NCBI GenBank assembly: GCA_016715105.1
Contig: JADKBO010000056.1
Location: 1-16,322 of the forward strand
Length of the DNA stretch: 16,322 nt
Source of the DNA: Saprospiraceae bacterium
GTDB taxonomy: Bacteria; Bacteroidota; Bacteroidia; Chitinophagales; Saprospiraceae
Direction of reading: 5' to 3'
Each line of letters starts with the position of its first letter. Position 1 is the first letter of the stretch. Made by a program: the position numbers and the translations under genes. Of the stretch, positions 1-9,729 are shown one piece after another. The notes beneath the pieces were generated by a model. That model was not told where the DNA came from, did not search any database, and worked only from the letters and a program-made list of their open reading frames with translations.

Positions 1-1312
1 GTGCTGTTTGAAAAGCAAAGTCCTATCCTATTTCAGTCTTCAAAATCTGATTCTTTTCCAACTATAGAGGTTGAAGTAGATACACAATACCAGCAGATAG
101 AGGGATTTGGTTACACACTTACTGGTGGCAGTGCAGGACTTATCAAGCAAATGGGTTCATCCCAACAAAAAAACTTACTTGACGATTTATTTTTATGTAA
201 GGATAATGGTAAATGTGTTTCCTACATCAGGCTCAGCATGGGAGCTTCAGACTTAGATGAAGAGGTATTTAGTTACAATGACATAGATCCAAACTCAGAA
301 GATTTAGCTTTGGAGCAGTTTTTCGATCGGTAGAGATACCCAAAGACTTATCCCAATATTAAAAGGAAATTTCCAATCGAAACCTAATATTAATATTATT
401 GCAACACCTTGGAGTCCTCCTTTATGGATGAAAGCAATAAAAAGTGCCTATAGGAGGTAAGTTGTTGCCAAAGTATATTACAAAGTATATGCTTTATATT
501 TTGTAAAGTATATAGCTTTCGAGTATGCAAAAGCACGGTATCTCCATCAATGCAGTGACGGTACAAAACGAACCTGAACATGGAGGAAATAATCCGAGCA
601 TGAATATGGAGGCTAGTGAACAAAATGAGTTTATCAAAAAGCACCTTGGTCCTGCATTTTGCAGAAGCAGGTTTGAAAGTAAAAATAGTGCTTTGGGACC
701 ATAATTGTGATCATCCAGAATATCCCATTTCCGATACTTAATGATCCAGAAACAAACCCATACGTCTATGGAAGTGCATTTCATCTATATGCAGGAGATG
801 AGTGCTATGTCTAAAGTACAGGACCTTCATCCCGATAAAAATTATATACCTTACAGAACAATGGACTGGAGCAAAGGTGCTTTTTCAGGTGACTTGATGT
901 GGCATATGAAAATGTCGTAATCGGAAGTATGAGAAATTGGTCAAGTGTTGCCATGCAGTGGAATCTTGCTAACGATTCAAATTACAAGCCACATTCACCC
1001 GGTGGATGCACAGAATGTAAAGGTGCAATAACCATAGATGGTGATAATTATGTTAGGAATGTCTCTTATTACATCATAGCTCATGCCGCAGCCCATATTC
1101 CAGTGGGATCATATAGAGTCAAGAGCAACACAGTTGATAATATACATCAAGTAGTGTTTTTAACGCCTGACCTACGAAATGTTATGATTGCACTCAATGA
1201 AGGTAAGGAGTCAAAAAGCTTTAACCTATTAGAAAAAGGCAGAACCACTGTACTTACCGTCCCAAGCGAATCTGTGATAACGTATGTTTGGAAGTATTTC
1301 ATCAAACAGTGA
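1..1312 (+). CDS. GH30-family glycoside hydrolase (5'-partial, frameshifted)
   Basis: Retaining beta-glycosidase of family GH30 (glucosylceramidase / beta-1,6-glucanase type), expected to cut beta-linked glycans outside the cytoplasm. The N-terminal motif QQIEGFGYTLTGGSA and the strand SYIRLSMGASDL are typical of the family, followed by a TPWSPPLWMK segment near 400-430. The acid/base Glu lies in TVQNEPEH (codon 570-572) and the nucleophile Glu in LTEQWTG (codon 856-858). The C-terminal part has GGCTECKGAITIDG and VRNVSYYIIAHAA, as in GH30 subfamilies 1 and 3, then the beta-sandwich ending in SVITYVWK. The true start and any signal peptide lie before base 1; the GTG at base 1 is only the window edge. 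Several 1-base indels break the frame (for example near 333, 410-510, 655 and 800-900), but no segment is missing. The substrate cannot be read from the sequence. The end overlaps the likely start of pxpB. Confidence 0.88.
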
Positions 1313-1917
1313 AACACATATTTCCCTCAATTTTCGTTTCTTCCCAATACCAAATGGAACATTGGTCTATTTACCCATAGATGTATTTGAAAAGCTTAAA
1401 AGTTCCTTACTTAACCAAAATCAATTTCAAATCTTTATTGGTCTAGATTCAATAGCAATCCATCATGATTCGGAAATCTCAGAAGCCACATTAGAACATT
1501 TTTTGAATGAAATTCTGATGAGCGATATGGCAATAGAGCATACCAAGACTAAGGATTTTATACCCATATTTTATGATCTTGATTCATTGGATTGGTTAGC
1601 GATAGAAGCAAAAATGCAGCGAACCAGAGATGAGGTGATAAAAATACACTTAGAAAGTAGACATATAATCGAAATGTACGGTTTTTTTTTGCCGGCTACC
1701 CTTATATAAAAAAATCTGGATCACAACCTTGACATCCCAGGAAAGACAAACCAACTACAAGGATTGAACCAGTGGGCTTTGGCTCGTAACTTTATTCTGG
1801 AACATTTATCCTGCTAGAAAGTCCAGGAGGTTGCAGATTATAGGTAAATGTCCAATTAAACTTTTTGATGCTAAATTACAATCCTATAAAACCCAATTGG
1901 CAGCATTATCCAATTAA
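1284..1917 (+). CDS. pxpB: 5-oxoprolinase subunit B (PxpB/KipI family), frameshifted
   Basis: Probable PxpB, which with PxpA and PxpC forms the ATP-dependent prokaryotic 5-oxoprolinase converting 5-oxoproline to glutamate; KipI-family homologues can inhibit sporulation kinases in Bacillus. The visible order matches the family: an N-terminal half (FRFFPIPNGTLVYLPID), the central stretch TRDEVIKIHLESRHIIEMYGF, then GYPYI, and the C-terminal ESPGG..IIGKCPIKLFDA. The family usually has PGGWQLIGRTPL there. About 210 residues, slightly short of normal. The ATG at 1284 overlaps the GH30 end by 29 bases and would allow translational coupling; a GTG at 1309 in another frame is the alternative. Breaks near 1690-1710 and 1735-1810 look like 1-base indels (one follows a run of nine T). 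pxpC starts 12 bases downstream. No pxpA (LamB/YcsF) is in the window. Confidence 0.8.
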
Positions 1918-1929
1918 GTCAATTAATAT

Positions 1930-2773
1930 ATGAATATAAATCCTTATCAGCTTATGAATAAAGGATTTGCTCAAATATTAACAACAGGTCCATATGCCTC
2001 AATACAAGATATGGGAAGAATGGGCTTTGAACAGTATGGAGTTCCTTCATCAGGATATCTTCTTTCAAGTCATGTTAGTACAGAAGTCAAGAATGTCATT
2101 GAATTTTTTTGGAGTAGGCTTGTCTATTAGGTTTTCTCATCCTGCCTTAATCAGAGTGATGGGGAATCAGGTAAGCATACAAATAGATGATAACACATTT
2201 CATGACGTTTCAATTGTGTCAGTGCGTGCAGGGGCAATTCTAAAGGTATTAAGTATCAAAGAAAACATAGGTTATTTAACAGTGGAAGGGGGATGGAAGT
2301 CCGGAATATATAATGAATAGTCATAGTCAAATGAAAGGCGTAACATCAACAGATCGGTTATACCCTAAAATGGTAATTCCTTATGAAGCAGATAGCATGG
2401 AAGCTGAAATTTAATTCAATTTAGACAGATAGATGATGTATTGAAAGATATTTTTTTGTAAAACCTGGCCCAGAATTTATCATCCATAATGGTGAAGTAA
2501 AGGAAAATTAGATTGACTTTAAGTGCCGAAAGTAATCGACAAGCAATCTGTTTTGAAAATGCTATTGAAGGACATTTTCCCGAAATAACCTCTTCTTTTT
2601 TCTTCTGTTGGGACTATTCAAATTACAAAAGGTGGAAAAGTATTTGTTTTAGTAAAGATGGACAAAACTACGGGTGGATATTTTAGATGGGGATTCATCA
2701 ATTTAAATGATTTAGAAAAAGCTTTACAAAACTAAAAATTGGTAAAACGATCACCTTTAGAATAGACACTTAA
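1930..2773 (+). CDS. pxpC: 5-oxoprolinase subunit C (PxpC/KipA family), frameshifted
   Basis: Probable PxpC, the partner of PxpB in 5-oxoprolinase; older annotation calls it biotin-dependent carboxylase-like or allophanate hydrolase subunit 2. The N-terminus ILTTGPYASIQDMGRMGFEQ and YGVPSSGYL is the family signature (usually LTTVQDLGR.GYQ..GVP.SG). The middle part has PALIRVMGNQVSIQIDD and the C-terminus has GTIQITKGGKVFVL, then GGYFRWGFINLNDLEKA and the end ITFRIDT. About 280 residues, near the normal length. The ATG at 1930 is the first in frame; the ATG at 1954 is an alternative. Frame breaks fall near 2110, 2315-2420, 2450, 2515, 2600 and 2680-2740. It follows pxpB by 12 bases, so the two are almost certainly cotranscribed. 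Confidence 0.82.
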
Positions 2774-2813
2774 GCATAATCTTTTACTTTTGGATTTGAT
2801 AATCATATCTTAA

Positions 2814-4088
2814 TTGAAAAGTATAGTGAAGCAATCCATTTTTTACCATTTATTGGGGAGTATTGTATTCACCGTCTCTCCATCCCTGCACAAAATCAGT
2901 TTGATAAAATCTTATTGGGTTATGCTGGTTCTTTTGTTGGATTATGTGGCTATATTTTTCCCTCAAAGACCAAAATAGATTTCATCTACACATAAAGGTT
3001 GGCTTTTTGAGTACTATATTAGTTTTCCGCAATCTTCAGATGATGTCCATCGTTTTTTTTTGGATGGAGCACTTATGCAAAATGGTATTTTTCCTTATAA
3101 TATTTGCCAAGTCAATTGGATCAATGAAAACTTTATACCCGAAAATCTTGCACAAGTTTTTCCATTGCTCAACCTACTGGATTATTACGGCATTTATCCT
3201 CCAATCAATCAGCTATTTTTCTATTTATGTGCTTTTATTGAAGATATTGTCGGATTTACTAATAGATTAAGATTTTATACGCGGTTTTGTCATTTTTGGC
3301 TTGGTATGGATGGGATAAATTTATAAGTAAGACAAATTTTATTTATTGTATTTTGCAAACCCACTGGTCATAATAGAAGGATTAGCAACTTTATGTGGAG
3401 ATTGTCATGATAGCTTTCTTAATTGCTACCTATATTTCCATAGAAAAACATAAGCCTTCTAGCTGGATTGACCCTAAGGTGTTGCAGCTGTATCAGTAAA
3501 ACTTCCCCATGATGATTTTACCTTATTTGTTTTTAAAATATAAAAAATTCATCAATTAAACCCTTTTCTGATTTCCTTCACACTAACTTGTTTCGTTTGT
3601 TTTGGACATATTGGTATGGAGCTTAGATATGAAATTTGATAAAAAGTGTCGATCTCTATTTTAGAAAATTTGAATTTAATGCAAGCCTTTATTACATCGA
3701 GCGTTGGTTGTTTTAGATTGAGTGGATATAATCAAATAAGCTTGATTGGTCCACTCAATGGGTTATTCTAATGATCGTCATCCCCTTTCTTTCTTACAAA
3801 AATAGTAAATCAGATGAAAACAATTTTTTGAAAATGGGATACATTTCCTTCATGGTTTACTTACTTTTAGCTACAACAGTGCATCCTTGGTACATTATGA
3901 CGCCATTATTTTTTAGTTTACAAATGCGATATTGGCATGTAGTGGTTTGGAGTTTTGTGAGCATATTGAGTTATGCCAATTATCATGGGGCAGAATACGA
4001 AGTGAGGTATTGGATGATTGCATTGGAATATGCAGTTTTATTTGGCTGGATGATTTATGAAGTGAGGTCAAGGAAATTGTTATCATAA
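2814..4088 (+). CDS. Polytopic mannosyltransferase-like protein (GT87/DUF2029 type), frameshifted
   Basis: Integral membrane glycosyltransferase-like protein of about 420 residues, of the kind annotated as polyprenol-phosphate-dependent mannosyltransferase in Bacteroidota. Joined frames show many hydrophobic segments and the expected order of motifs: SDDVHRFFWDGALMQNGIFPY (3038-3110, with the DxxR-like loop acidic residues after the first membrane segments), DYYGIYPPINQLFFYL (about 3180-3230), NPLVIIEG (about 3358), SVKLP/MMILPYLFLKYKKF (about 3490-3555), an LYFRKFEFNASLYYIERW-like stretch (about 3655-3712), SGYNQISLIGP, and near the C-terminus LLATTVHPWYIMTPLFF. These match the family from memory. 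The start is inferred: TTG at 2814 opens a frame into the first membrane segment. There are at least eight frame breaks, most densely between 3290 and 3770. It would act in the cytoplasmic membrane; acceptor and donor are unknown. It follows pxpC by 40 bases. Confidence 0.72.
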
Positions 4089-4159
4089 AGCAAACCGCCC
4101 ATAAAAAACTTTTGATATTGATATAAATAAAACTGCCATTCAATGATTACTTTTGCTTA

Positions 4160-5356
4160 ATGGATTTTGTAGAAAATGTAAGAAAGTTATTTACCTACGT
4201 ATTGCGGTGGACAGCAATTTCTGCACAATATCCATCCTTAATTGGAGCCGTCTGCCTTCTTTCTCCATACACTCAATATGGCAACCGATTTAGAGAAGGA
4301 CATTTATGGATCATCGTATTTTTGCCATTTTGTGGTTATTTCATCAGTTACCTATATGATCGATATGGTCAAGCTTTGATGGTGGGAACAATTTAATCTA
4401 CGACACAATTAATGACCTACACAAAAGATAAAATTCCTTTATTGGAAAGCAGTTTTTATCTATTTGGCACCATCTTGACCCATTTATTTGGTGGATCAGC
4501 GGGCAGAGAAGGTACTGCACTTCAAATGGCAGGGTCTATCGCTGATCAATTTACTTCGATATTAAAACTATCGGCTGAAGATAGAAAAACGTTGATCATT
4601 GCTTCGATAGCAGCGGGTTTTGGTGCTGTTTTTGGGACTCCTGTGGCAGGGGCTTTATTTGCAGTGGAGGTATTGGTCAGGGGGAAAGTGCAATATAAAT
4701 ACCTTTTCCCAGCTATAATTGCAGGATTTTTGCAAGTTTAGTTGAGAATTTTTAAGGCTCCGCATACACATTACTATATAGATAGCTTCGCTTGATTATA
4801 ATCTACCTAACATTGGCAATTCAATTATTGCTGGCCTAATTTTTGGTCTTACAGCTCGCATATTTATCACATGCATTATTTGAGTAATAAAGTACTCAGT
4901 TTCTGCCTAAAAAACCCAATAAGGACTTTAGGTGGGTGGAATATTGCTATTGATGTTATTTGCTTTGATAAGAGAACCAAAATTTCTTGGTCTGGTATAC
5001 CAACAATTATCAATGCTTTTGATCAGCAGCTTCCGAGTTATGATTTTGCATTGAAGCTTATTTTTACGGTTGTCACATTAGCTTTTGGATTTAAAGGTGG
5101 AGAGGTCACACCTTTGTTTTTCATTGGAGCAACCTTAGGCAATGCTATATTCCCCTTTTCGACTCTGCCATTAGATATCTTGGCGGGTATGGGTTTTGTA
5201 GGTGTCTTTGCAGGCTGCAAAACTCCCATAGCATGTACCATTATGGCAGTAGAACTTTTCGGATGGGAATCCGTCATTTTTGTAAGCATAGGGTGTTTGA
5301 TTTCTAATCTTGTATCAGGTAGTCCTAGTATTTATACAAGCCAAAAGTCTGAGTAA
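4160..5356 (+). CDS. CLC-family antiporter, probable CLC-F fluoride/proton type, frameshifted
   Basis: Membrane transporter of the CLC family, about 400 residues. The gating-glutamate motif is GGSAGREGTALQM (Glu codon 4508-4510), followed by GFGAVFGTPVAGALFAVEV. Two sites differ from chloride CLCs. The region usually reading GSGIP reads M-V-G-N-N (4379 onward, after repair of one missing base). The late GxFxP loop reads GFKGGEVTPLFFIGATLGN (Glu-Val-Thr at 5102-5110). A Met and Asn at the first site and Glu-Val-Thr at the second are hallmarks of CLC-F proteins, which expel fluoride by exchange with protons. The late YLGLGIPTI segment is also recoverable near 4980-5005. Breaks are near 4393, 4415, 4741-4870, 4930-4960 and 4980. 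No fluoride riboswitch is evident in the 71 bases before the ATG. The gene ends 6 bases from the convergent receptor gene. The family is certain; fluoride specificity is inferred. Confidence 0.85.
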
Positions 5357-5362
5357 ACTAAG

Positions 5363-7941
5363 TTAGAATTCGAGGTATAAACCCAAATTCACCGTCCTAT
5401 TCAACATATTCGTCGTAGTACCCGTGACCACCACACTACTTGTATTTTTAGGATCTGTGATCGTAGACAAGTATTGGATATTATTGGTGTTTTGGCGGTT
5501 TAAAATGTTTAAGACATCGATTCCGATTTTTGATTTGATGGTGCCTAACATCAAGGAGTATTTTATCCCTAAGTCATGTCTCATATAATTTGGTAGTCTT
5601 CGTAGAGTCTCATTTCTGATCAATTCGTTGATTCTCTTGTTGTTATCTATTCTTCCAGATAAATAGGGTACACCGGTAGCAAAATGATGATTGGTAGATA
5701 TTTGCCAATTTTGATATTTAAAGGTATTGATCATTTTAAATTGGTGCGTCCTGTCATTGATAGAAGGGTACGGATTGCCATTAAATATTCCAGGGATGGA
5801 ATTAAAGGTTTTACTTATTGTATATGCAACTTGTGTATTAAAAAATCTGACTCATACCTACCTAAAAAGTCGATACCTCTTACGGTGCCTTCACCTATCA
5901 ATAAAGACAAATCTTGTGGATTTTGCAAGGGCTCTTTGAGTTGTGGTATAAGACTTACAAACTCCGCAACCCCATCCAATTTTTAAAATAAGCTTCTACA
6001 TCAAGTAAAATGCATTGGTTCGAGTAGTAAATCCTGCCATAAATTGGTGGGCCAACAGGGATGGTAAATTGTCATTTATCTGTGTCCAAACTCCTAAACT
6101 TTGATCAAAAATATCTCAATATTTATTCTTCTCATGTTTTGATTTGATCTATTGAATGCGAGTTTTAATGCGGAATTGTCACTTACTTTATTTTGATATT
6201 GAATGTTACCATCAATGATACGTTGATTATTTATTTGATTGATTTTTAGCCCACCTCCAAAAGATATTTTTTCGGTTTCTAATTTTTTAAATTGCATGAA
6301 AAATGAAGGGTAAGTGGTGTTTTGGTTTTCTGAATATTGTTTTATACGTGTTGAAAGGTAATTGGCATTGTTTTCTAGTCGTGTGTTAGCAATTCCGGCA
6401 CTCAATTCATATAATTTTGACACTTTATAAGCAGCACTCAAAGAAAGTTCTTGTACAGTTAATGAAGTGCCAAAATTGGTTTCATTGGTAAGTCTATTGA
6501 ATTCTGTTCTCGAGCCTACCAAAGTTTTGAGCTCATAATCTTCTTGGTAGGAAGATCGATACCATTTTGCGATACTTGAAAATTTTTCAGAAAAGTAAAA
6601 TCTTTTCACAAGGCCATAGCCAGTCGAATTCCAAATGCGGTCATTATTTGTTTTGCTACTTAAGATAGTGGGTGTTTGAGGTCTGAAGTCAAATTTCTGA
6701 TTTTGAGTAATGGTATTGGTAAAATCATCATTAACTGAACAAAATGAAGCGGAGAGATCACCGTATTTGTATTGATAATCCAACTTGAAATTGCCATCAT
6801 AAAACTTAAAAGTTGGTGAAGACCTAAGCAATACTTCAGAAAATCGTTGACCAGGGATATTTTCTACCAGTTTTGGAGGATTAAATTTATTGAGTGAATA
6901 AAATGAATTATTGGATATATCTCTCAAGTTGGTTCGATAAGCTCCCGATACGGCAAAGTTTTTTGCAATAGGTACAAAAGCATTTATGGATCCTGTCAAA
7001 AAGTTGATATCGGTATTGATGAGTTTTTATTAGATAAACTTTTACTTTCTAAGTATACAGCACCTCCTGAATTCTTACATCAGCTATTGGGGTGATATTT
7101 TTATATACAGTCACCTTGTCTACAAAGAGCGGATTAATTGTACTAAAAGATCAAAATAATGGCCAGTTTGGATTACTGGAATGCCATTTAGAAAGATATT
7201 TGGTGGATCTGCATTACTACCCCTTATTTTGATACTACCGCACGCTCATCGGATGCATTTATTCTGGTAACATTTGTACCATAGCCAGTACATCTTTTGT
7301 CCCTGATGCGCTGATTACTTCTGTTGAGTATGGTTGTGTATAATTGATGAAATTTTACTACCTTGATCTGAACGAAAGGCAGGTTGAAATGATTTTTTCT
7401 CTACTTGATCAAGCAAAATTGGCTTTGATACGAGCCTAACAATCTTATCTTCTTTAATATTATTTAAAGTAAATGTCTCGTAGCCCAATTGAGATATCTT
7501 TACATCTTTATTACTTTTTGATATGATGACTGTCCCTTCTTCATTACTGAAAATACACTTTCACACCTTTTATCGTAGCTATTGTTGCTGCCCATGATAT
7601 TTTTTCTTTGGTTTTTGAATCCAAAATCTTGACTTCTACAAAATCTTTTGTTATTGATTCGGAAGTAATGGCTTTTGGTCTTAGAGTATATGTCGATTCA
7701 GCGTTTGCTATTCAATGTCTGCTTTAGAAAAAATATTTTGAACATCTTCAACACTCATTTCTTTTTGATTAAAGTGGATTTGAATTTGAGATTCTCAAGT
7801 TCGGCAGGGTAGGAAAATGTGTAGTTATGATTGTTTGACAAATGACTAAGTAATGCCTTGACATCAGATATAGGAATTTCCCTTGTCCTGTGAGTACAAA
7901 CTGAAAAACAAAAAGTATAAGGCTAAATTACATTTTTTCAA
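5363..7941 (-). CDS. TonB-dependent outer-membrane receptor with STN signalling domain, frameshifted
   Basis: Outer-membrane receptor of about 860 residues that would import a ligand using TonB energy and signal its presence to the adjacent FecR-like protein. After frame repair the N-terminus reads like a signal peptide (KKCNLALYFLFFSLYSQ) followed by an STN-like domain (NYTFSYPAELENLKFKSTL, MSVEDVQNIFSKADIE). Next come a carboxypeptidase-regulatory-like beta domain (KISQLGYETFTLNNIKED), the plug (IKIRGSNADPPNIFLNGIPV, then LFVDKVTVYKNITPIAD) and the beta-barrel, with an unbroken stretch at 6094-6999. The protein ends in LGLYLEF, a terminal Phe as usual for barrels. No ATG fits: the frame opens with TTG at 7941, overlapping the fecR stop. 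Dense breaks lie at 5740-6093 and 7000-7930. No SusD gene is adjacent, so it is closer to FecA-type than SusC-type systems. The ligand is unknown. Confidence 0.87.
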
Positions 7942-8894
7942 AACTTTCCGATATAGACAGTGTCTTCTATAATTTTATACTTTAACCTTAATGGCCATGT
8001 CAGTTCATCGACTGATTTTTCTAAACTCTCTAATGAAATTTGTCCAGAGAAAAGCAGCGTATCTACACTTGGATCAATTTTTATTTTTTTGCCATAAAAG
8101 CCTTCAAGATTTTTAGATACGAAAGATATTTTCGATTTGTCAAATATTTGTTTTTTGGATTTCCACGTGATTTCTTGGTCATTTTGAGCTTCTTTCCAAT
8201 AATCATTAACAAAACTAACCATTTGGCAGGAATTAAAACCGTTTCTTTCGAGCCATCTAATGATGCAACTCCTGACTTTACCAGTCTTGCATATCACAGT
8301 CAATTCATTATCTCTAGCGTAAACATTGAAACTTGTACCCAACACTTCGACCTGTCCAAGTTCAGTATTAACCAAAAATCTTGATCCCTTTATTACCTCA
8401 AAAAAAAGCTTCACCCTCAAGATGCAATGATCTATTATCCTTAAAATTTTTGTTGTAAACAATATCACTATTTGCATTTAAAGTGACATCACTCCCATCA
8501 GGCAGCGTATGATCTGTGATTTGAGCATACGGATTATGTACAGATACATCTTGATTCATTAAACCTGTAAATACAAAAATCCCTAGGATAAACACAGCCG
8601 CTATTGCTGCGATTCTTAGATAAAACGTTTTTGCTGACTTAGAATATTGTTGTTTAGATTTTGTTTCTAGCGCTATTTTTTTCCAAATTTGTGCTTTTTC
8701 CAATGAATAATCTTGCTTAGTTGTCAAAGCCGATAGAATATTTTTGGCAAGCATTATTTTAGAAATGTCTTCATGGCCATCGATCGAAAAATGATTTTAT
8801 TTCATTTTCTGATAAGGGCTTTACCCACTACAAAATCTTTATTTTCAAGTAAATCTTCTAATTCATATGTCAAATATTCTTTTTCATTGTTCAT
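7938..8894 (-). CDS. FecR-family anti-sigma factor (FecR + DUF4974), frameshifted
   Basis: Inner-membrane anti-sigma/signal-transfer protein, about 318 residues. It should hold the ECF sigma factor encoded upstream and release it when the receptor signals. The N-terminus (MNNEKEYLTYELEDLLENK, then SENEIKSFFDRWP in the repaired frame) is the cytoplasmic domain. A single membrane segment follows (FYLRIAAIAAVFILGIFVF, about 8565-8625). The periplasmic FecR domain shows HTLPDGSDVTLNANSDIVY, LHLEGEAFFEVIKGSRFLV and VEVLGTSFNVYA. The C-terminal DUF4974-like part has FSGQISLESLEKSVDELTWP and the end DTVYIGKF. The ATG at 8894 is chosen because it precedes the conserved N-terminal domain. Breaks are near 8800-8760, 8400 and 8265. 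The stop overlaps the putative TTG start of the receptor gene. The sigma gene ends 85 bases upstream. Confidence 0.88.
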
Positions 8895-8979
8895 AAACTT
8901 CTAATTTTGATTAAAGCTTTGTGCTTTCCATTATTAAAGTATAAAACTCCAATTTTGTACTTAGTTTTTTAAGTTATTT

Positions 8980-9507
8980 TTAAAAGTATTTTCTAATTTT
9001 AATAGCCCCAGACAAAAGGTTGCGACATGATTGATAATTGATTTCCATTATATTTGCAGTAATGTCTTCATAATCAAGTTCTTGAAAAAATTTTAAATTG
9101 ATAATTTCTTTTGTTTACTTGTCAAGGAATCAATGCTTTGATGTAATAATTTCTTTTGTTCTTCATTAAATTCGGCATTAATTAATGTACTTTCTAGCGA
9201 TTCATCGTGGTCCTTGACATGCTTTTCTTCAAATTCAACTTTAGTGTTAGCAATCTGCTTAACTAATTTTCTTCTGAATGCTACAACTAGGTATGATCTA
9301 ATATTGTCCGTCGAGGCTATGGTTTCTTTACGATTCCACAATTCGATAAATAATTCTTGAATACAATCACTAATGGTGTCTACATCTTGAGTAATTGACT
9401 TACCATAATAGAAATAAAAAATCAAATTCTTGTTTGTATATTTCTTCAAAAGAGAATGATTTCCAGATTTAAAAACTGTTCCATAAGAATAAATCAGTTG
9501 AAGCCAT
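8980..9507 (-). CDS. RNA polymerase ECF sigma factor (sigma-70 family), frameshifted
   Basis: Extracytoplasmic-function sigma factor, about 175 residues, normal for the family in Bacteroidota. The start MASTDLFLWNSF followed, after one missing base, by KSGNHS is a typical N-terminus. Region 2 shows FYYGKSITQDVDTISDCIQE and LFIELWNRKETI. Region 4 is a helix-turn-helix recovered in a second frame: LKFFQELDYEDITAN then INYQSCRNLLSGAIKIRKYF, ending at 8980. It probably directs transcription of the receptor operon, and perhaps its own gene, when released by the FecR-like protein. Breaks are near 9468, 9430, 9095 and 9055. It is divergent from lon across a 289-base gap. Confidence 0.88.
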
Positions 9508-9578
9508 GTTTCGCTCAGTAGTTTTTATATTTAGACTGACTTTTATTTAAAAAGTAAAACGGATTTCAAAAGATTCTA

Positions 9579-9604
9579 CAAATTTAGAAAAACCAGCAAA
9601 TTTA
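9579..9604 (-). promoter_or_regulatory. Possible Bacteroidota -7 boxes for the ECF sigma operon
   Basis: Read on the minus strand, TAAATTTG occurs twice, at 9579-9586 and 9597-9604, matching the Bacteroidota -7 consensus TAnnTTTG. The first would start transcription about 65 bases before the sigma ATG. A TTTG at 9611-9614 (minus strand) could be the -33 element, although the 24-base gap is longer than usual. Such short AT-rich matches arise by chance, so this is tentative. Confidence 0.3.
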
Positions 9605-9661
9605 TCTTCTCAAACAAGATGATAATTTAAAGGTTTCTAAAATGAACCTACGATATAACAG

Positions 9662-9669
9662 TATATTTG
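9662..9669 (+). promoter_or_regulatory. Possible -7 promoter box for lon
   Basis: TATATTTG on the plus strand matches the TAnnTTTG consensus of Bacteroidota primary promoters. No strong TTTG -33 element is seen upstream (GGTTTCT near 9632 is the nearest). It would leave a leader of roughly 120 bases before lon that contains the inverted repeat at 9696-9729. Confidence 0.25.
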
Positions 9670-9695
9670 AATAAATATTACGGCAGCCATAGACT

Positions 9696-9729
9696 TTTTG
9701 TCAATAATCATGTTATATTTATGACAAAA
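9696..9729. repeat. Inverted repeat TTTTGTCA / TGACAAAA in the lon leader
   Basis: TTTTGTCA (9696-9703) and its exact reverse complement TGACAAAA (9722-9729) are separated by 18 bases. The match extends to C/G outside the arms if one T is dropped from the left T run. A second, shorter pair TGTTAT (9711-9716) and ATAACA (9734-9739) interlocks with it. The layout fits an operator bound by a dimer at two sites or a weak stem-loop; it is not followed by a T run as a terminator would be. Confidence 0.4.

Noticed and set aside
471..510. Three near copies of AAAGTATAT
   Set aside because: They fall in the GH30 coding sequence where the family has several Tyr and Lys residues (KYI, KYM, VKYI), so ordinary codon choice explains them.
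494..784. Minus-strand open frame of 96 codons inside the GH30 gene
   Set aside because: It lies opposite the catalytic part of GH30, including the acid/base Glu segment, and its translation resembles no family; it is a shadow frame.
4089..4159. Fluoride riboswitch before the CLC gene
   Set aside because: The 71 bases are AT-rich and show neither the conserved GGCGAUG-like start nor the pseudoknot pairing expected of the crcB motif.
5684..5986. Plus-strand open frames of 100 and 70 codons opposite the receptor barrel
   Set aside because: The minus strand gives recognisable barrel sequence (GEGTVRGIDFLGRYE and neighbours) when frames are joined; the plus-strand products look random.
8040..8384. 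Plus-strand open frame of 114 codons opposite fecR
   Set aside because: The minus strand encodes the FecR/DUF4974 region here; the plus-strand frame is its shadow.
8895..8979. Small stem AAAGC/GCTTT between the sigma and fecR genes
   Set aside because: The arms are only five bases with no T run, too weak to call a terminator or attenuator.
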